Shown: positions 27,708-35,303 of the stretch, piece after piece
Position numbering within the stretch: the stretch's first letter is position 1
How the letters are laid out: the number at the start of each line of letters is the position of its first letter
Assembly: GCF_021026315.1 (NCBI RefSeq)
Contig: NZ_JAJNCX010000001.1
Location: 434,001-498,000, forward strand
From: Rhizobium sp. C4
GTDB taxonomy: Bacteria; Pseudomonadota; Alphaproteobacteria; Rhizobiales; Rhizobiaceae
Length of the DNA stretch: 64,000 bases
Direction: 5' to 3'
Position numbers and translations under genes: made by a program
The notes under the pieces: generated by a model
Told to the model about the DNA's origin: nothing
The model's input: only the letters and a program-made list of their open reading frames with translations
Databases searched by the model: none

Positions 27708-28201
27708 CCCTCGCCACCGGTCTCCTCGACGAGACGCTTGACGAGCCCGACGGTGTCAACGTCTCTGTCTAGCTTCGGCGACCACGCCGTCGTCATCCAG
27801 GACACGCCGTAGCCGGCCTTGCGGAAGAAGGCGAGCGCGGCAGAGTTCTCCGAGTGGACCTGCGTCAACGCGGTCTCATGACCGTGTTCAGCAATCTCCT
27901 GCTCCAGATGCTCGAGAAGTGCGGCGCCGACGCCCTGCCGCTGGAACACGGGATCGACCCAAAGATCGGTGATGCTGTTGTCGAGCTTCTCCCGCGCTGC
28001 CCAGCCCACAAGCTGCCCTGCTCGCTCGGCAATGTCGATCGAAAGCCAGTTGTTGCGCGTGAAGGTCTCGAAGGAGCGGTAGGCGCTCTCGCGAATGTCG
28101 GGAGCATCCCCCCACCCCTCGGACGACGAATCCCAAGCCCGGAAGCCAATGGCCGCCAGAACATCCGCTTCGTCCGCACGCGCATTGCGTATCGTTGCCA
28201 T
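27692..28201 (-). CDS. GNAT-family N-acetyltransferase
   Basis: A 169-residue GNAT protein. It starts MATIRNARADEADVLAAIG; the core is NSITDLWVDPVFQRQGVGAALLEHLE (CoA loop QRQGVG) with SENSAALAFFRKAGYGVSW near the end. The ATG at 28201 begins at the conserved RxAxxxD start. It is not closely similar to the two tandem GNATs. It is divergent from the YjhX-type toxin at 28541, of interest because E. coli YjhX is neutralised by YjhQ, itself a GNAT-family protein; whether this one plays that role is inference only. Confidence 0.85.
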   Translation of the reverse strand: MATIRNARADEADVLAAIGFRAWDSSSEGWGDAPDIRESAYRSFETFTRNNWLSIDIAERAGQLVGWAAREKLDNSITDLWVDPVFQRQGVGAALLEHLEQEIAEHGHETALTQVHSENSAALAFFRKAGYGVSWMTTAWSPKLDRDVDTVGLVKRLVEETGGEGYSEF

Positions 28202-28341
28202 CCTGCAGCCCCTCATCCCCACTCGAGAGCGACAAGAGTATTGCGCGGCGCGGCGGGCGTGAGAAGCGTGTGCCGCAAAGTCAGCGTCTTGCCGCGTGTA
28301 CCTCGGTCGGTTTTCAACAGCTAATATAAGCTGGGACGCGC

Positions 28342-28371
28342 TTGACACCGAGGGGCAGGCATACCTACCTT
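28342..28371 (+). promoter_or_regulatory. Possible promoter of the yjhX leader
   Basis: A perfect -35 TTGACA (28342-28347; CTTGACAC in context) with a weak -10, TACCTT at 28366-28371 (18-base spacer) or CTACCT at 17. This would start transcription about 15-20 bases before the leader ORF. The interval 28202-28540 otherwise holds only the leader features listed below. Confidence 0.4.
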
Positions 28372-28394
28372 CATGGAGCACCAAGGAGTGCCTT

Positions 28395-28421
28395 ATGTTC
28401 AGTCTATCGGAGTCCCGGTAA
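28395..28421 (+). CDS. Putative 8-residue leader peptide upstream of yjhX
   Basis: ATG at 28395, peptide MFSLSESR, stop TAA at 28419-28421. AAGGAG (28383-28388) lies at ideal distance (6 bases) and is a stronger ribosome binding site than that of yjhX. A large stem-loop begins two bases after the stop codon. No protein function is expected; the act of translating it is the likely signal. The E. coli yjhX homologue topAI is controlled by a leader peptide, ToiL, whose translation senses ribosome-targeting antibiotics. The layout here is parallel; the peptide sequence itself is not claimed to be related. Confidence 0.5.
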   Translation: MFSLSESR

Positions 28422-28422
28422 A

Positions 28423-28458
28423 GGCCCTGCCCGCGAAACACGTTTCGCGCGCCGGGCC
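28423..28458 (+). promoter_or_regulatory. Large stem-loop directly after the leader ORF
   Basis: Left arm 28423-28438 and right arm 28443-28458 pair at 14 of 16 positions (mismatches at 28428/28453 and 28431/28450), with loop CACG. The stem is GC-rich and no T-run follows, so it is not a rho-independent terminator. It is placed so that a ribosome on the leader ORF would melt its left arm. Confidence 0.6.
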
Positions 28459-28489
28459 CTGTTGAAATCGAGCCCGATGCCCTTGCGGC

Positions 28490-28531
28490 GTCGGATACGT
28501 TTTCACGCGCCCATTCGGGCGCCATCCGGAC
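28490..28531 (+). promoter_or_regulatory. Helix that can hide the yjhX ribosome binding site
   Basis: GTCGGAT (28490-28496) can pair with ATCCGGAC (28524-28531) with one bulged G, closing over an inner perfect hairpin GCGCCC-ATTC-GGGCGC (28507-28522). The paired segment includes the only Shine-Dalgarno-like bases (GGA, 28528-28530) before the yjhX ATG at 28541. Part of the right arm of the first stem-loop (GCGCC, 28449-28453) could pair instead with GGCGC (28518-28522), allowing a switch. Structure inferred by eye. Confidence 0.4.
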
Positions 28532-28540
28532 TTCACGACC

Positions 28541-28798
28541 ATGGACATTTCCAGCGCCGAACAGCGCATTCTCCACCTGCTCGCCCAGGGCGGCAATATC
28601 GAACTCATCCGCAACGACGACCGCAAGATCGAGACGCTTCGTCTGAACACGCGAGAAGGCTGGATCTTCAGCCAGATCGACATCGTCACGTTCCGCAAGC
28701 TGAAACGCAAGCGGGCGATCGCCTCGTCAGGCGGCAAGCCCTACCGCATCACGATGCGCGGTCTCGAACTGGTTCGTGCTCAGCTCGACAACCGGTGA
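28541..28798 (+). CDS. yjhX: YjhX/TopAI-family toxin (UPF0386)
   Basis: An 85-residue protein of the YjhX family. It starts MDISSAEQRILHLLAQGG and ends SSGGKPYRITMRGLELVRAQ plus LDNR, both nearly invariant in the family. The middle (INTREGWIFSQ-like LRLNTREGWIFSQIDIVTFRKL) is also typical. In E. coli YjhX (TopAI) binds and inhibits DNA topoisomerase I and is countered by YjhQ. The fold is a winged helix. It has an elaborate 5' leader (see 28342-28531) and a strong bidirectional terminator after it. A GNAT gene lies divergently upstream, but no cotranscribed antitoxin follows. It sits between gatB and gatA within an accessory patch. Confidence 0.9.
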   Translation: MDISSAEQRILHLLAQGGNIELIRNDDRKIETLRLNTREGWIFSQIDIVTFRKLKRKRAIASSGGKPYRITMRGLELVRAQLDNR

Positions 28799-28807
28799 GT
28801 AGAAATG

Positions 28808-28843
28808 AAAACGGCGCGGACCCAAGTGTTCCGCGCCGCTTTT
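28808..28843. terminator. Bidirectional terminator between yjhX and gatA
   Basis: A 9-bp perfect stem CGGCGCGGA / TCCGCGCCG with a 9-base loop, flanked by AAAA on the left and CTTTT on the right, so it works for yjhX on the plus strand and gatA on the minus strand. Confidence 0.88.
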
Positions 28844-28862
28844 CATGGATGATTGAGGGCTC

Positions 28863-30344
28863 TTACCACCACTTCTTCGGTGAAAAAGTGCCCGCGGCCT
28901 GTTCGATGACATGGGCCGTGCGGAAGAGGGTTTCCTCCTCGAACGGCTTGCCGATGAGCTGGAGGCCGAGCGGCAGGCCCTTGTGGTCGAGGCCGGCGGG
29001 AACCGACATGCCCGGAAGGCCTGCCATGTTGACCGTTACCGTGAAGATGTCGTTGAGGTACATCTTGACCGGATCGGATGCCAGATCCTCGTCGGCAATG
29101 CCGAAGGCGGACGACGGGGTTGCCGGCGTCAGGATCGCATCGACGCCGTTGGCGAAGGCGATTTCGAAGTCACGCTTGATCAGCGTGCGGACCTTCTGCG
29201 CCTGCAGATAATAGGCGTCGTAGTAACCGGCGGAGAGTACGTAGGTGCCGATCATGATGCGGCGCTTGACTTCCTGGCCGAAGCCGGCGGCACGCGTCTT
29301 CTCATACATGTCGACAATGTCCTTGCCTTCGACGCGCAGGCCGTAGCGAACGCCGTCATAGCGGGCAAGGTTGGACGAGGCTTCGGCAGGCGCGACGATG
29401 TAATAGGCCGGGAGCGCATATTTCGTATGCGGCAGCGAGATGTTGACGATCTCGGCGCCAGCATCCTTCAGCCACTCCATGCCCTGCTGCCAGACCTTTT
29501 CGATCTCTTCCGGCATGCCTTCGACGCGGTATTCGTTCGGAATGCCGATCTTCATGCCCTTCAGCGACTGGCCGATAGCGGCCTCGTAATCCGGAACCGG
29601 CAGGTCGACCGAGGTCGTATCCTTGGCGTCAACGCTGGCCATGGACTTGAGCAGGATAGCACAGTCGCGCACATCGCGAGCGATCGGGCCGGCCTGATCG
29701 AGCGAGGAGGCGAAGGCAACGATGCCCCAGCGCGAGCAGCGGCCATAGGTCGGCTTGATGCCGACCGTGCCGGTGAAGGCGGCCGGCTGGCGGATCGAGC
29801 CGCCGGTGTCGGTGGCGGTCGCACCAGCGCAGAGCTGCGCGGCGACGGCTGCGGACGAACCACCCGACGAGCCGCCGGGAACGAGCTGCTGATTGGAGCC
29901 TTCGGCCTTCCACGGATTGATGACCGGGCCGTAGTAGGAGCTCTCGTTGGACGAGCCCATGGCGAATTCGTCCATGTTCAGCTTGCCGAGCATGACGGCG
30001 CCATCGTCCCAGAGGTTCTGGCTGACGGTCGATTCGTATTTGGGCTTGAAGCCGTCGAGAATGTGCGAGCAGGCCTGCGTGTGGACATCGCGCGTGGCGA
30101 AGAGGTCCTTGATGCCGAGCGGAATGCCTTCGAGAGCCCCTGCCTTGCCGGCCGCGATGCGGGCATCGGAGGCCTTGGCCATCTCGCGGGCCTTTTCAGG
30201 CGTCACGGTGACATAGGCGTTGATCACCGGGTTCACGGCTTCGATGGCGGACAGATAGGCGTCCGTCAGTTCGACGGCGGAGATGTCCTTGGCGGCGAGC
30301 TTGGTGCGGGCTTCGGCAATGGTGAGGCTGGTCAGTTCGGTCAT
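28863..30344 (-). CDS. gatA: Asp-tRNA(Asn)/Glu-tRNA(Gln) amidotransferase subunit A
   Basis: A 493-residue amidase subunit of GatCAB that releases ammonia from glutamine. The Ser-cisSer-Lys triad is visible: the lysine in IPLGIKDLF, the cis-serine in the [15 protein letters not shown] loop and the nucleophile serine in [12 protein letters not shown]. It starts [21 protein letters not shown] and is full length. It lies 59 bases behind gatC on the reverse strand and ends at a shared terminator with yjhX. Confidence 0.97.
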   Translation of the reverse strand: MTELTSLTIAEARTKLAAKDISAVELTDAYLSAIEAVNPVINAYVTVTPEKAREMAKASDARIAAGKAGALEGIPLGIKDLFATRDVHTQACSHILDGFKPKYESTVSQNLWDDGAVMLGKLNMDEFAMGSSNESSYYGPVINPWKAEGSNQQLVPGGSSGGSSAAVAAQLCAGATATDTGGSIRQPAAFTGTVGIKPTYGRCSRWGIVAFASSLDQAGPIARDVRDCAILLKSMASVDAKDTTSVDLPVPDYEAAIGQSLKGMKIGIPNEYRVEGMPEEIEKVWQQGMEWLKDAGAEIVNISLPHTKYALPAYYIVAPAEASSNLARYDGVRYGLRVEGKDIVDMYEKTRAAGFGQEVKRRIMIGTYVLSAGYYDAYYLQAQKVRTLIKRDFEIAFANGVDAILTPATPSSAFGIADEDLASDPVKMYLNDIFTVTVNMAGLPGMSVPAGLDHKGLPLGLQLIGKPFEEETLFRTAHVIEQAAGTFSPKKWW

Positions 30345-30403
30345 GGTGCGATCGTTTCGTCTTGAAATCGGGGCTTCTGGCGATGTGCGGGTCGGCGGCG
30401 GTC

Positions 30404-30691
30404 TTATTCGACCACTTTCGGCACCATGAAGAAATTCTCGGTCGTGGCCGGCGCATTGGCAATGATATCGGCCGCCTTGTCGCCGTCATTGACGACGTCG
30501 GCGCGCTTGCGCATGACCATGGGTGTCACCGATGTCATCGGCTCGACATTCTTGACGTCGACTTCCGACAGCTGCTCGACAAAGCCGAGCATGCCATTCA
30601 GCTCGCCGACCATCTTTTGCGCTTCCTCTTCGGAAACAGCGAGACGGGCAAGGCGCGCAACGCGCTTAACGGTGGCGAGATCGACGGACAT
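30404..30691 (-). CDS. gatC: Asp-tRNA(Asn)/Glu-tRNA(Gln) amidotransferase subunit C
   Basis: A 95-residue subunit that wraps and stabilises GatA-GatB. It starts [23 protein letters not shown], with the central [25 protein letters not shown] belt and a C-terminal [14 protein letters not shown] that matches the family end. The ATG at 30691 has GGAG 9 bases upstream; an earlier in-frame start adds only a few unmatched residues. First gene of gatC-gatA, divergent from the arylamine N-acetyltransferase gene. Confidence 0.95.
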   Translation of the reverse strand: MSVDLATVKRVARLARLAVSEEEAQKMVGELNGMLGFVEQLSEVDVKNVEPMTSVTPMVMRKRADVVNDGDKAADIIANAPATTENFFMVPKVVE

Positions 30692-30863
30692 CGGGTGAAC
30701 TCCGGTCAAGGATTATCGTTCTAGAGACTGAGCGACCGCTATAATCAGCCCGCTTGGCGGATGCAACGCTTTTCCGGGCTTTTGAGAGCAGAACCGGCGC
30801 AGCGCGCCTCCCCTTGCCTTCTGCATCCGGAAAGCTAGCCTGACGCGGATGGAGGAAGCGACC

Positions 30864-31673
30864 ATGCAGTTTGATCTCAAGGCCTATCTGGCCCGCGTCG
30901 GCATTGCCGAGACGCCATCCGAGGCGAGCCCGGCGACGCTTGGCCGCCTCCAGCTTGCCCAGGCGCGTCACATCCCCTTCGAGAACATGGACCCGCTGAC
31001 CGGCAAGGTGCCGGACCTTGATCCGGCGGCGCTGTGGCGCAAGCTGGTCGAGAACCGGCGGGGCGGCTATTGCTTCGAGGTGAATGCGCTCTTGGGCACG
31101 GCACTGTCGACGCTTGGCTTCAAGGCAATGCCGATCATGGCGCGAGTCCGAAACGGTGCGCCGCGCGGTGGGCCGCGCAGTCATATGGCGTTCATCGTCA
31201 CCATCGGTAATGAGACCTATCTCGCGGATTGCGGCTTTGGCGGCGGCGTGCCGATGATGCCGTTCAGACTCGACAGTGCCGAGCCTCAGGAGATTGTCGG
31301 CGAGACCTATCGCGTTCGGCGTGATGAAGACACCGGCGAAGAGGTGCTGGAGCGGCAGACATCTGAAGGCTGGTACGGGCTTTATGGCTTCGAGCGTTCG
31401 CCGGCATTTCAGCCCGATTTCGAAGCGGCCAATTTCGTCTGCGCCCGGTGGGACAAAGCGCCGTTTCCAACGAACCTGATGATGGCGCGCGTGACAGAAG
31501 ACGGACGAAACACGCTGTTCAACCGCGCCCTCAAGATCAGCCGAAACGGCGAGAGCGAGGCGCAGCGGATCGAGACGTTCGGGGATTTTGAAGAGGCCAT
31601 GACCGGCCTCTTCGGGTTGCCGGAACAGCCGGCGCTATACTCGGCTGTCTGGGACCGGATCAAGGACAAGTAG
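30864..31673 (+). CDS. Arylamine N-acetyltransferase
   Basis: A 269-residue cytosolic enzyme that moves acetyl from acetyl-CoA to arylamines or hydrazines through a cysteine thioester. The catalytic triad is visible as C70 (RRGGYCFE), H107 (PRSHMAF) and D122 (LADCGFGG). IPFENMDPLTG is the family N-terminal signature. The ATG at 30864 has GGAGGA 7 bases upstream; an ATG five codons earlier lacks a site. Physiological substrate unknown; detoxification is the usual suggestion. Confidence 0.93.
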   Translation: MQFDLKAYLARVGIAETPSEASPATLGRLQLAQARHIPFENMDPLTGKVPDLDPAALWRKLVENRRGGYCFEVNALLGTALSTLGFKAMPIMARVRNGAPRGGPRSHMAFIVTIGNETYLADCGFGGGVPMMPFRLDSAEPQEIVGETYRVRRDEDTGEEVLERQTSEGWYGLYGFERSPAFQPDFEAANFVCARWDKAPFPTNLMMARVTEDGRNTLFNRALKISRNGESEAQRIETFGDFEEAMTGLFGLPEQPALYSAVWDRIKDK

Positions 31674-31701
31674 ACCCGGCCCAATTGCGACAGAGCGTGG
31701 C

Positions 31702-32406
31702 TCAGACCTCGACGCTGCCGCCGGCCTTCGGGGCTTCCACCTTTGTCTTCGTGCCGTCGAGGCCGGCGATGAACTTCTCCGCCGTCTGGTCGATGATCGG
31801 GAACGAGCCATAGTGGCAGGGGATCGCGGTCTTGAAGTTGAAGAAGCGCTGTGCGGCCAGAGCGGCCACCGCGCCACCCATGGTGAAGCGGTCGCCGATC
31901 GGCACGATGCCGATATCGGGCTGGTGCAGCTCGTTGATCAGGCCCATGTCGGAAAAGATATCCGTGTCGCCCATGTGGAACAGCGACGCCTCGTCATCGA
32001 AATGAAGGACAAGACCATTGGCGCTGCCGAGCGAATGGGAAACGCCATCCTCGGTGATCTGCGCTGAGGAATGCAGCGCGTTGGTGAAGGTGACGGTGAA
32101 GCCTTCCATGCCGATCGTGCCGCCCGTATTGCCCGGCGAAAAATTCTTCAGGCCCTTGTTGGCCAGCCACATGCAGAGATCGAAGTTCGCGACAACCGTC
32201 GCGCCGGTGTCGGCAGCGATCTGAAGCGTATCGCCAACGTGGTCGCCATGGCCGTGGGTCAGGAGGATGTGGGTAATATCCCTGGTGGCGTCCTTGGCGT
32301 CGAGGCCTTCAAAGCCCGGATTGCCGGTGAAGAAGGGGTCGATGAGGATCTTCGCCTTGGCGGTGTCGAGACGGAAGGCCGAATGGCCGAGCCATGTGAT
32401 TTTCAT
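31702..32406 (-). CDS. Metal-dependent hydrolase, metallo-beta-lactamase fold (UPF0173)
   Basis: A 234-residue MBL-fold protein. It starts [13 protein letters not shown], with the metal motif [10 protein letters not shown], a further ligand in [17 protein letters not shown] and the terminal [15 protein letters not shown]. These define UPF0173 (YtkL-like). The substrate of the family is unproven. The start at 32406 is where family similarity begins; the upstream in-frame stretch is non-coding. Confidence 0.9.
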   Translation of the reverse strand: MKITWLGHSAFRLDTAKAKILIDPFFTGNPGFEGLDAKDATRDITHILLTHGHGDHVGDTLQIAADTGATVVANFDLCMWLANKGLKNFSPGNTGGTIGMEGFTVTFTNALHSSAQITEDGVSHSLGSANGLVLHFDDEASLFHMGDTDIFSDMGLINELHQPDIGIVPIGDRFTMGGAVAALAAQRFFNFKTAIPCHYGSFPIIDQTAEKFIAGLDGTKTKVEAPKAGGSVEV

Positions 32407-32581
32407 GGGAACTCTCCCTGGATGTCTTGCGGGGGATGGGCCGGACGTCATGCGACGCACACAAGCCCAAGGGCGGGTGCAGATTAGGGGCTGGCGCGAG
32501 AGGATCAACCCCCAGCCTCACACTTTCACGTTACGCGGATTGGCCTATACTCGGATCAGGGAGCAGGAGGAGTTTACCCCC

Positions 32582-33007
32582 ATGAAACAGAAAATCATCC
32601 GCAAGATCGCCCATGTCTGCATTTTCGCGCACGATATCGATGCGACGGCGGAGTGGTACAGCCGCGTGCTGGGCTTCGAGAAAGTGTTCAACTTCACGCG
32701 CGAGGGTCGCGTCTTCGGCTATTATCTCGACGCCGGCGGCGACACGCATGTCGAGGTGTTCGAGAATGCGGAGGCGGAATATTCCAAACGCAACCAGATC
32801 AACCACATCTGCTTCGAGGTGGTGAACATGGACGAGGCCATTGCCCATATCCGCGATTGCGGGGTCGATGCGTCCGCCAAGTCCCACGGCTGTGACGACA
32901 CCTGGCAAAGCTGGATCACCGATCCGAACGGCGTTCGCATCGAGCTTTTCGAATACACGCCGAAGAGCGCGCAATTCACCGGCGGCGACCGCGTCGCGCA
33001 TTGGTGA
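32582..33007 (+). CDS. VOC-family protein (glyoxalase/dioxygenase fold)
   Basis: A 141-residue protein of the vicinal oxygen chelate superfamily. Two beta-alpha-beta-beta-beta modules are seen: KIAHVCIFAHDIDATAEWYSRVLGF and NHICFEVVNMDEAIAHIRD, with metal-type positions His in AHVCI, Glu in VEVFEN, His in NHICF and Glu in RIELFEYT. It ends with PKSAQFTGGD. Lactoylglutathione lyase-like activity is possible but not shown. AGGAGG lies about 11 bases before the ATG. It converges on the AEC transporter gene with a 3-base gap. Confidence 0.85.
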   Translation: MKQKIIRKIAHVCIFAHDIDATAEWYSRVLGFEKVFNFTREGRVFGYYLDAGGDTHVEVFENAEAEYSKRNQINHICFEVVNMDEAIAHIRDCGVDASAKSHGCDDTWQSWITDPNGVRIELFEYTPKSAQFTGGDRVAHW

Positions 33008-33010
33008 ATT

Positions 33011-33943
33011 TCAGACCAGCGCCAGCATGATCGAGATGGTGAAGAAGCTGGCGGTCGTGGCCATCAGCAGTGCTGCCGAACTCATGTCCTGATAGCCGAA
33101 GCGCTGGCCGATGATCGGGTAGACGGTGAGCATCGGAGACGACGCAAAGATGATCGCCATCTTGCGCATTTCCGGCTCCAGCCCCGGCATCAGGAAGGCC
33201 ACGGCAAGGGCGCTCAGCGGATGCAGCACCAGCTTGCCGATCGAGACCTGCGCGGCATCCGGCAACAGGCTGCCGGTGGCCTTTGTGGAGGCGAGCGTTG
33301 CCCCGACGATGAACAACGCGACCGCGCCCGACGCATTGGCCAGCATGTCGATTGCATGAAACAGCGACAGGTCCTTGAAGTCGAGCCCCGAGGCCGAGAT
33401 GGCCGCGCCGATGAAGAGCGAGATGATGAGCGGATTGCGGATCAGCGATATCAGTGAGGCTCGAAGAGCCGTCAGGGCGCCCGCGCCACCTCTCTGACCA
33501 TCCTCCGCAAGGACCATTCCGGCCGGCAGGATGATCAGGTTTTCCACGATCATGTTCAGCGCCAGACCGATGGGTGCCAGCGGCCCGACAACGAGGGAGG
33601 CAACGGGAAAGCCGACAAAACCGCTATTGCTGCTGGAAGACCCGAGCGCCATCAATGCGCTTTCGGTGAGTGTCTTGCCGCGCGCGAAGCGGGCCACGGA
33701 CAGGGATATGCCGAAGGTCAGCAGCGAGGCAGTCATGTAGAGCAGCAGATAGTTCAGGTGGAGGAAGTCGCTGATCGGGTGCAGAACGAAGGCGCGCAGG
33801 ATGAGCCCCGGCAGGGCGAAGTACCAGACGAAATTCGAAAGCCCGCGCAGGTCCCCGCGCTCGAGGCCCAGAAAGCGGCCGGCGATGACGCCTGTCCCGA
33901 TCAGCACGAAGATCGGCAGCGTGATGGAGAAGATGGCAAGCAT
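33011..33943 (-). CDS. AEC-family transporter (auxin efflux carrier type), copy 1
   Basis: A 310-residue inner-membrane carrier with about ten helices in two inverted halves. It starts MLAIFSITLPIFVLIGTGVI and carries FVWYFALPGLILRAF, SSSNSGFVGFPVASLV and ASSPMLTVYPIIGQRFGYQD, typical of the family, including the Asn/Pro-rich crossover regions. The family exports or imports small carboxylates such as malonate or malate; substrate unknown here. A second member lies at 36815-37747. Confidence 0.87.
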   Translation of the reverse strand: MLAIFSITLPIFVLIGTGVIAGRFLGLERGDLRGLSNFVWYFALPGLILRAFVLHPISDFLHLNYLLLYMTASLLTFGISLSVARFARGKTLTESALMALGSSSSNSGFVGFPVASLVVGPLAPIGLALNMIVENLIILPAGMVLAEDGQRGGAGALTALRASLISLIRNPLIISLFIGAAISASGLDFKDLSLFHAIDMLANASGAVALFIVGATLASTKATGSLLPDAAQVSIGKLVLHPLSALAVAFLMPGLEPEMRKMAIIFASSPMLTVYPIIGQRFGYQDMSSAALLMATTASFFTISIMLALV

Positions 33944-34006
33944 GGACTGTTCCGGAGGGGGTTCGTCGCCTTATAGGCCAAGACGCCAGCCCGCGACAGG
34001 GTGGTT

Positions 34007-34035
34007 TTGGCAAGAACGGTTCGCTCTGTTATGCA
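34007..34035 (+). promoter_or_regulatory. Probable ruvX promoter
   Basis: TTGGCA (34007-34012), an exact 17-base spacer and TATGCA (34030-34035). The predicted start of transcription is about 28 bases before the ruvX ATG. Confidence 0.5.
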
Positions 34036-34069
34036 GAGTGGAAATTCGCCTCAGGAGCCGCCGCATCGC

Positions 34070-34558
34070 ATGACCATCCTCACGCTTGAAGAATTTGCCG
34101 AAACACTGCCCGCCGGCCAGCCGGTTGCCGGCCTTGATCTCGGCACGAAGACGATCGGGCTTTCGCTGTCGGATATCGGACTGCGCTTTGCCACACCGCG
34201 GCCGGTGATCAAACGGGTGAAGTTCGGGCCGGATGCGGATGCCCTTCTGGGCTTTGCGACCAAGGAAAAGGTTGCGGCCTTTGTCATCGGGCTGCCGATG
34301 AACATGGATGGCAGTGCTGGCCCGCGCGTTCAGGCAACCCGCGCCTTCGTCCGCAACATGGAGGCGAAGACCGCCCTGCCCTTCATTTACTGGGACGAGC
34401 GGCTTTCGACAGTCGCCGCCGAGCGGGCGCTGCTGGAAATGGACGTATCGAGAGCCAAGCGGGCGGAGCGGATCGATTCTGCCGCGGCGTCCTTTATTCT
34501 CCAGGGCGCATTGGACAGATTGTCGTCGCTGCGCAGGGCCGCCTCCGGCGAGGCCTGA
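34070..34558 (+). CDS. ruvX: Putative pre-16S rRNA nuclease / Holliday junction resolvase-like (YqgF)
   Basis: A 162-residue RNase H-fold nuclease that trims the 5' end of 16S rRNA. Motifs: [17 protein letters not shown] (catalytic Asp), [32 protein letters not shown] (catalytic Glu) and the final acidic residue in [16 protein letters not shown]. The start at 34070 ([14 protein letters not shown]) matches rhizobial homologues. Its last 172 bases are overlapped on the other strand by the DUF6105 gene. Confidence 0.93.
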   Translation: MTILTLEEFAETLPAGQPVAGLDLGTKTIGLSLSDIGLRFATPRPVIKRVKFGPDADALLGFATKEKVAAFVIGLPMNMDGSAGPRVQATRAFVRNMEAKTALPFIYWDERLSTVAAERALLEMDVSRAKRAERIDSAAASFILQGALDRLSSLRRAASGEA

Positions 34559-34833
34559 GCGCGGCGGGCCTTCCACCAGCCGGCAATCTTCTTGCGGCGG
34601 CGGAAGATCAGAATGGCGATGACGAAGATGCTGTCCGTGCCGATGGCCTTGGCGACGAGCGGCGCGACCGATTGCGGGTCGATCCCCAGCGTCTCGCCAT
34701 AGAGCTGCAGCACGAGTTCGTGCGCCTGCCGCGTCAGCATGAAGATGCCGAAATTGATGTCGTAGTAGGACAGGCCATACCAGCCGCCGAGAAAGATGAT
34801 CGGGCCGAGCCAGAAGACGAGGAACCACTTCAT
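34387..34833 (-). CDS. DUF6105 family membrane protein with a tail antisense to ruvX
   Basis: The first 90 residues ([20 protein letters not shown] to [13 protein letters not shown]) look like the small rhizobial DUF6105 family, with membrane helices at about 3-22 and 66-78. The frame does not stop there but runs 58 residues further, antisense to the ruvX 3' end; this Ser/Ala-rich tail ([29 protein letters not shown]) has no family look and may be a lineage-specific extension or a missing stop. Its ATG overlaps the upstream small gene by 4 bases (ATGA), supporting translation. Function unknown. Confidence 0.6.
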   Translation of the reverse strand: MKWFLVFWLGPIIFLGGWYGLSYYDINFGIFMLTRQAHELVLQLYGETLGIDPQSVAPLVAKAIGTDSIFVIAILIFRRRKKIAGWWKARRAQASPEAALRSDDNLSNAPWRIKDAAAESIRSARLALDTSISSSARSAATVESRSSQ

Positions 34834-35057
34834 GCTGCGGTCTCCCCAGATCCGGCAGCCTGCGGCATCCAGCGGGCGATGAGTTTCGGCATCAGATCCG
34901 GCAGCACCCCATACCAGAGATGCATCAGCAGCCGGTCGACCAGCCCCATGACGGCGACCATCACAAACGGAACCACGAGACTGACTGCCAATACGGCAAA
35001 GATTGCCGCCAGGCAGGCCGTCGCCACCACCCTGTTCCGCCCGGTGTCCATACGCAT
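34830..35057 (-). CDS. Small hypothetical membrane protein
   Basis: A 75-residue protein with a long hydrophobic stretch (about residues 9-38, VVATACLAAIFAVLAVSLVV onward) and a C-terminal amphipathic part (YGVLPDLMPKLIARWMPQ). I do not recognise a family. GGGAGGG lies 6 bases before the ATG at 35057, and its stop overlaps the DUF6105 start, so the two form a coupled pair. No function can be inferred. Confidence 0.55.
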   Translation of the reverse strand: MRMDTGRNRVVATACLAAIFAVLAVSLVVPFVMVAVMGLVDRLLMHLWYGVLPDLMPKLIARWMPQAAGSGETAA

Positions 35058-35222
35058 CACACACCCTCCCGCCTGCCCCACAGGACAGGGCGGGTTCACG
35101 CAACAGCCCTCGCGGCATCATGCCCCGAGCCCGGCTGAAATTAACCATTGAGCAACCATTCCAGTTAACGCGCAAAGGCGCAACGTAAACCATTTGTTAA
35201 GGTTAACGACGGGGCGGCGGGC

Positions 35223-35242
35223 TGTGGATTGTGTGTGGATAA
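35223..35242 (-). other. DnaA-box pair in the 246-bp gap before the TetR gene
   Basis: TGTGGATAA (35234-35242) is the exact complement of the consensus DnaA box TTATCCACA; TGTGGATTG (35223-35231) is a near match in the same orientation. The gap also has repeated ACCATT and TTAA words (35141-35206), loosely CtrA-like but without the TTAA-N7-TTAA spacing. No AT-rich unwinding region or origin genes are near, so this is not called an origin. Confidence 0.4.
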
Positions 35243-35303
35243 TTCGCCTCCGGCGTCAGCGATTGCTGCCGGATAGCCGCAGTACGCAAGAACTGGAAAG
35301 ACC

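Noticed and set aside
35223-35242. A chromosomal origin at the DnaA boxes
   Set aside because: Only one exact box, no AT-rich unwinding element, and no origin-linked genes such as hemE, dnaA or repABC nearby.
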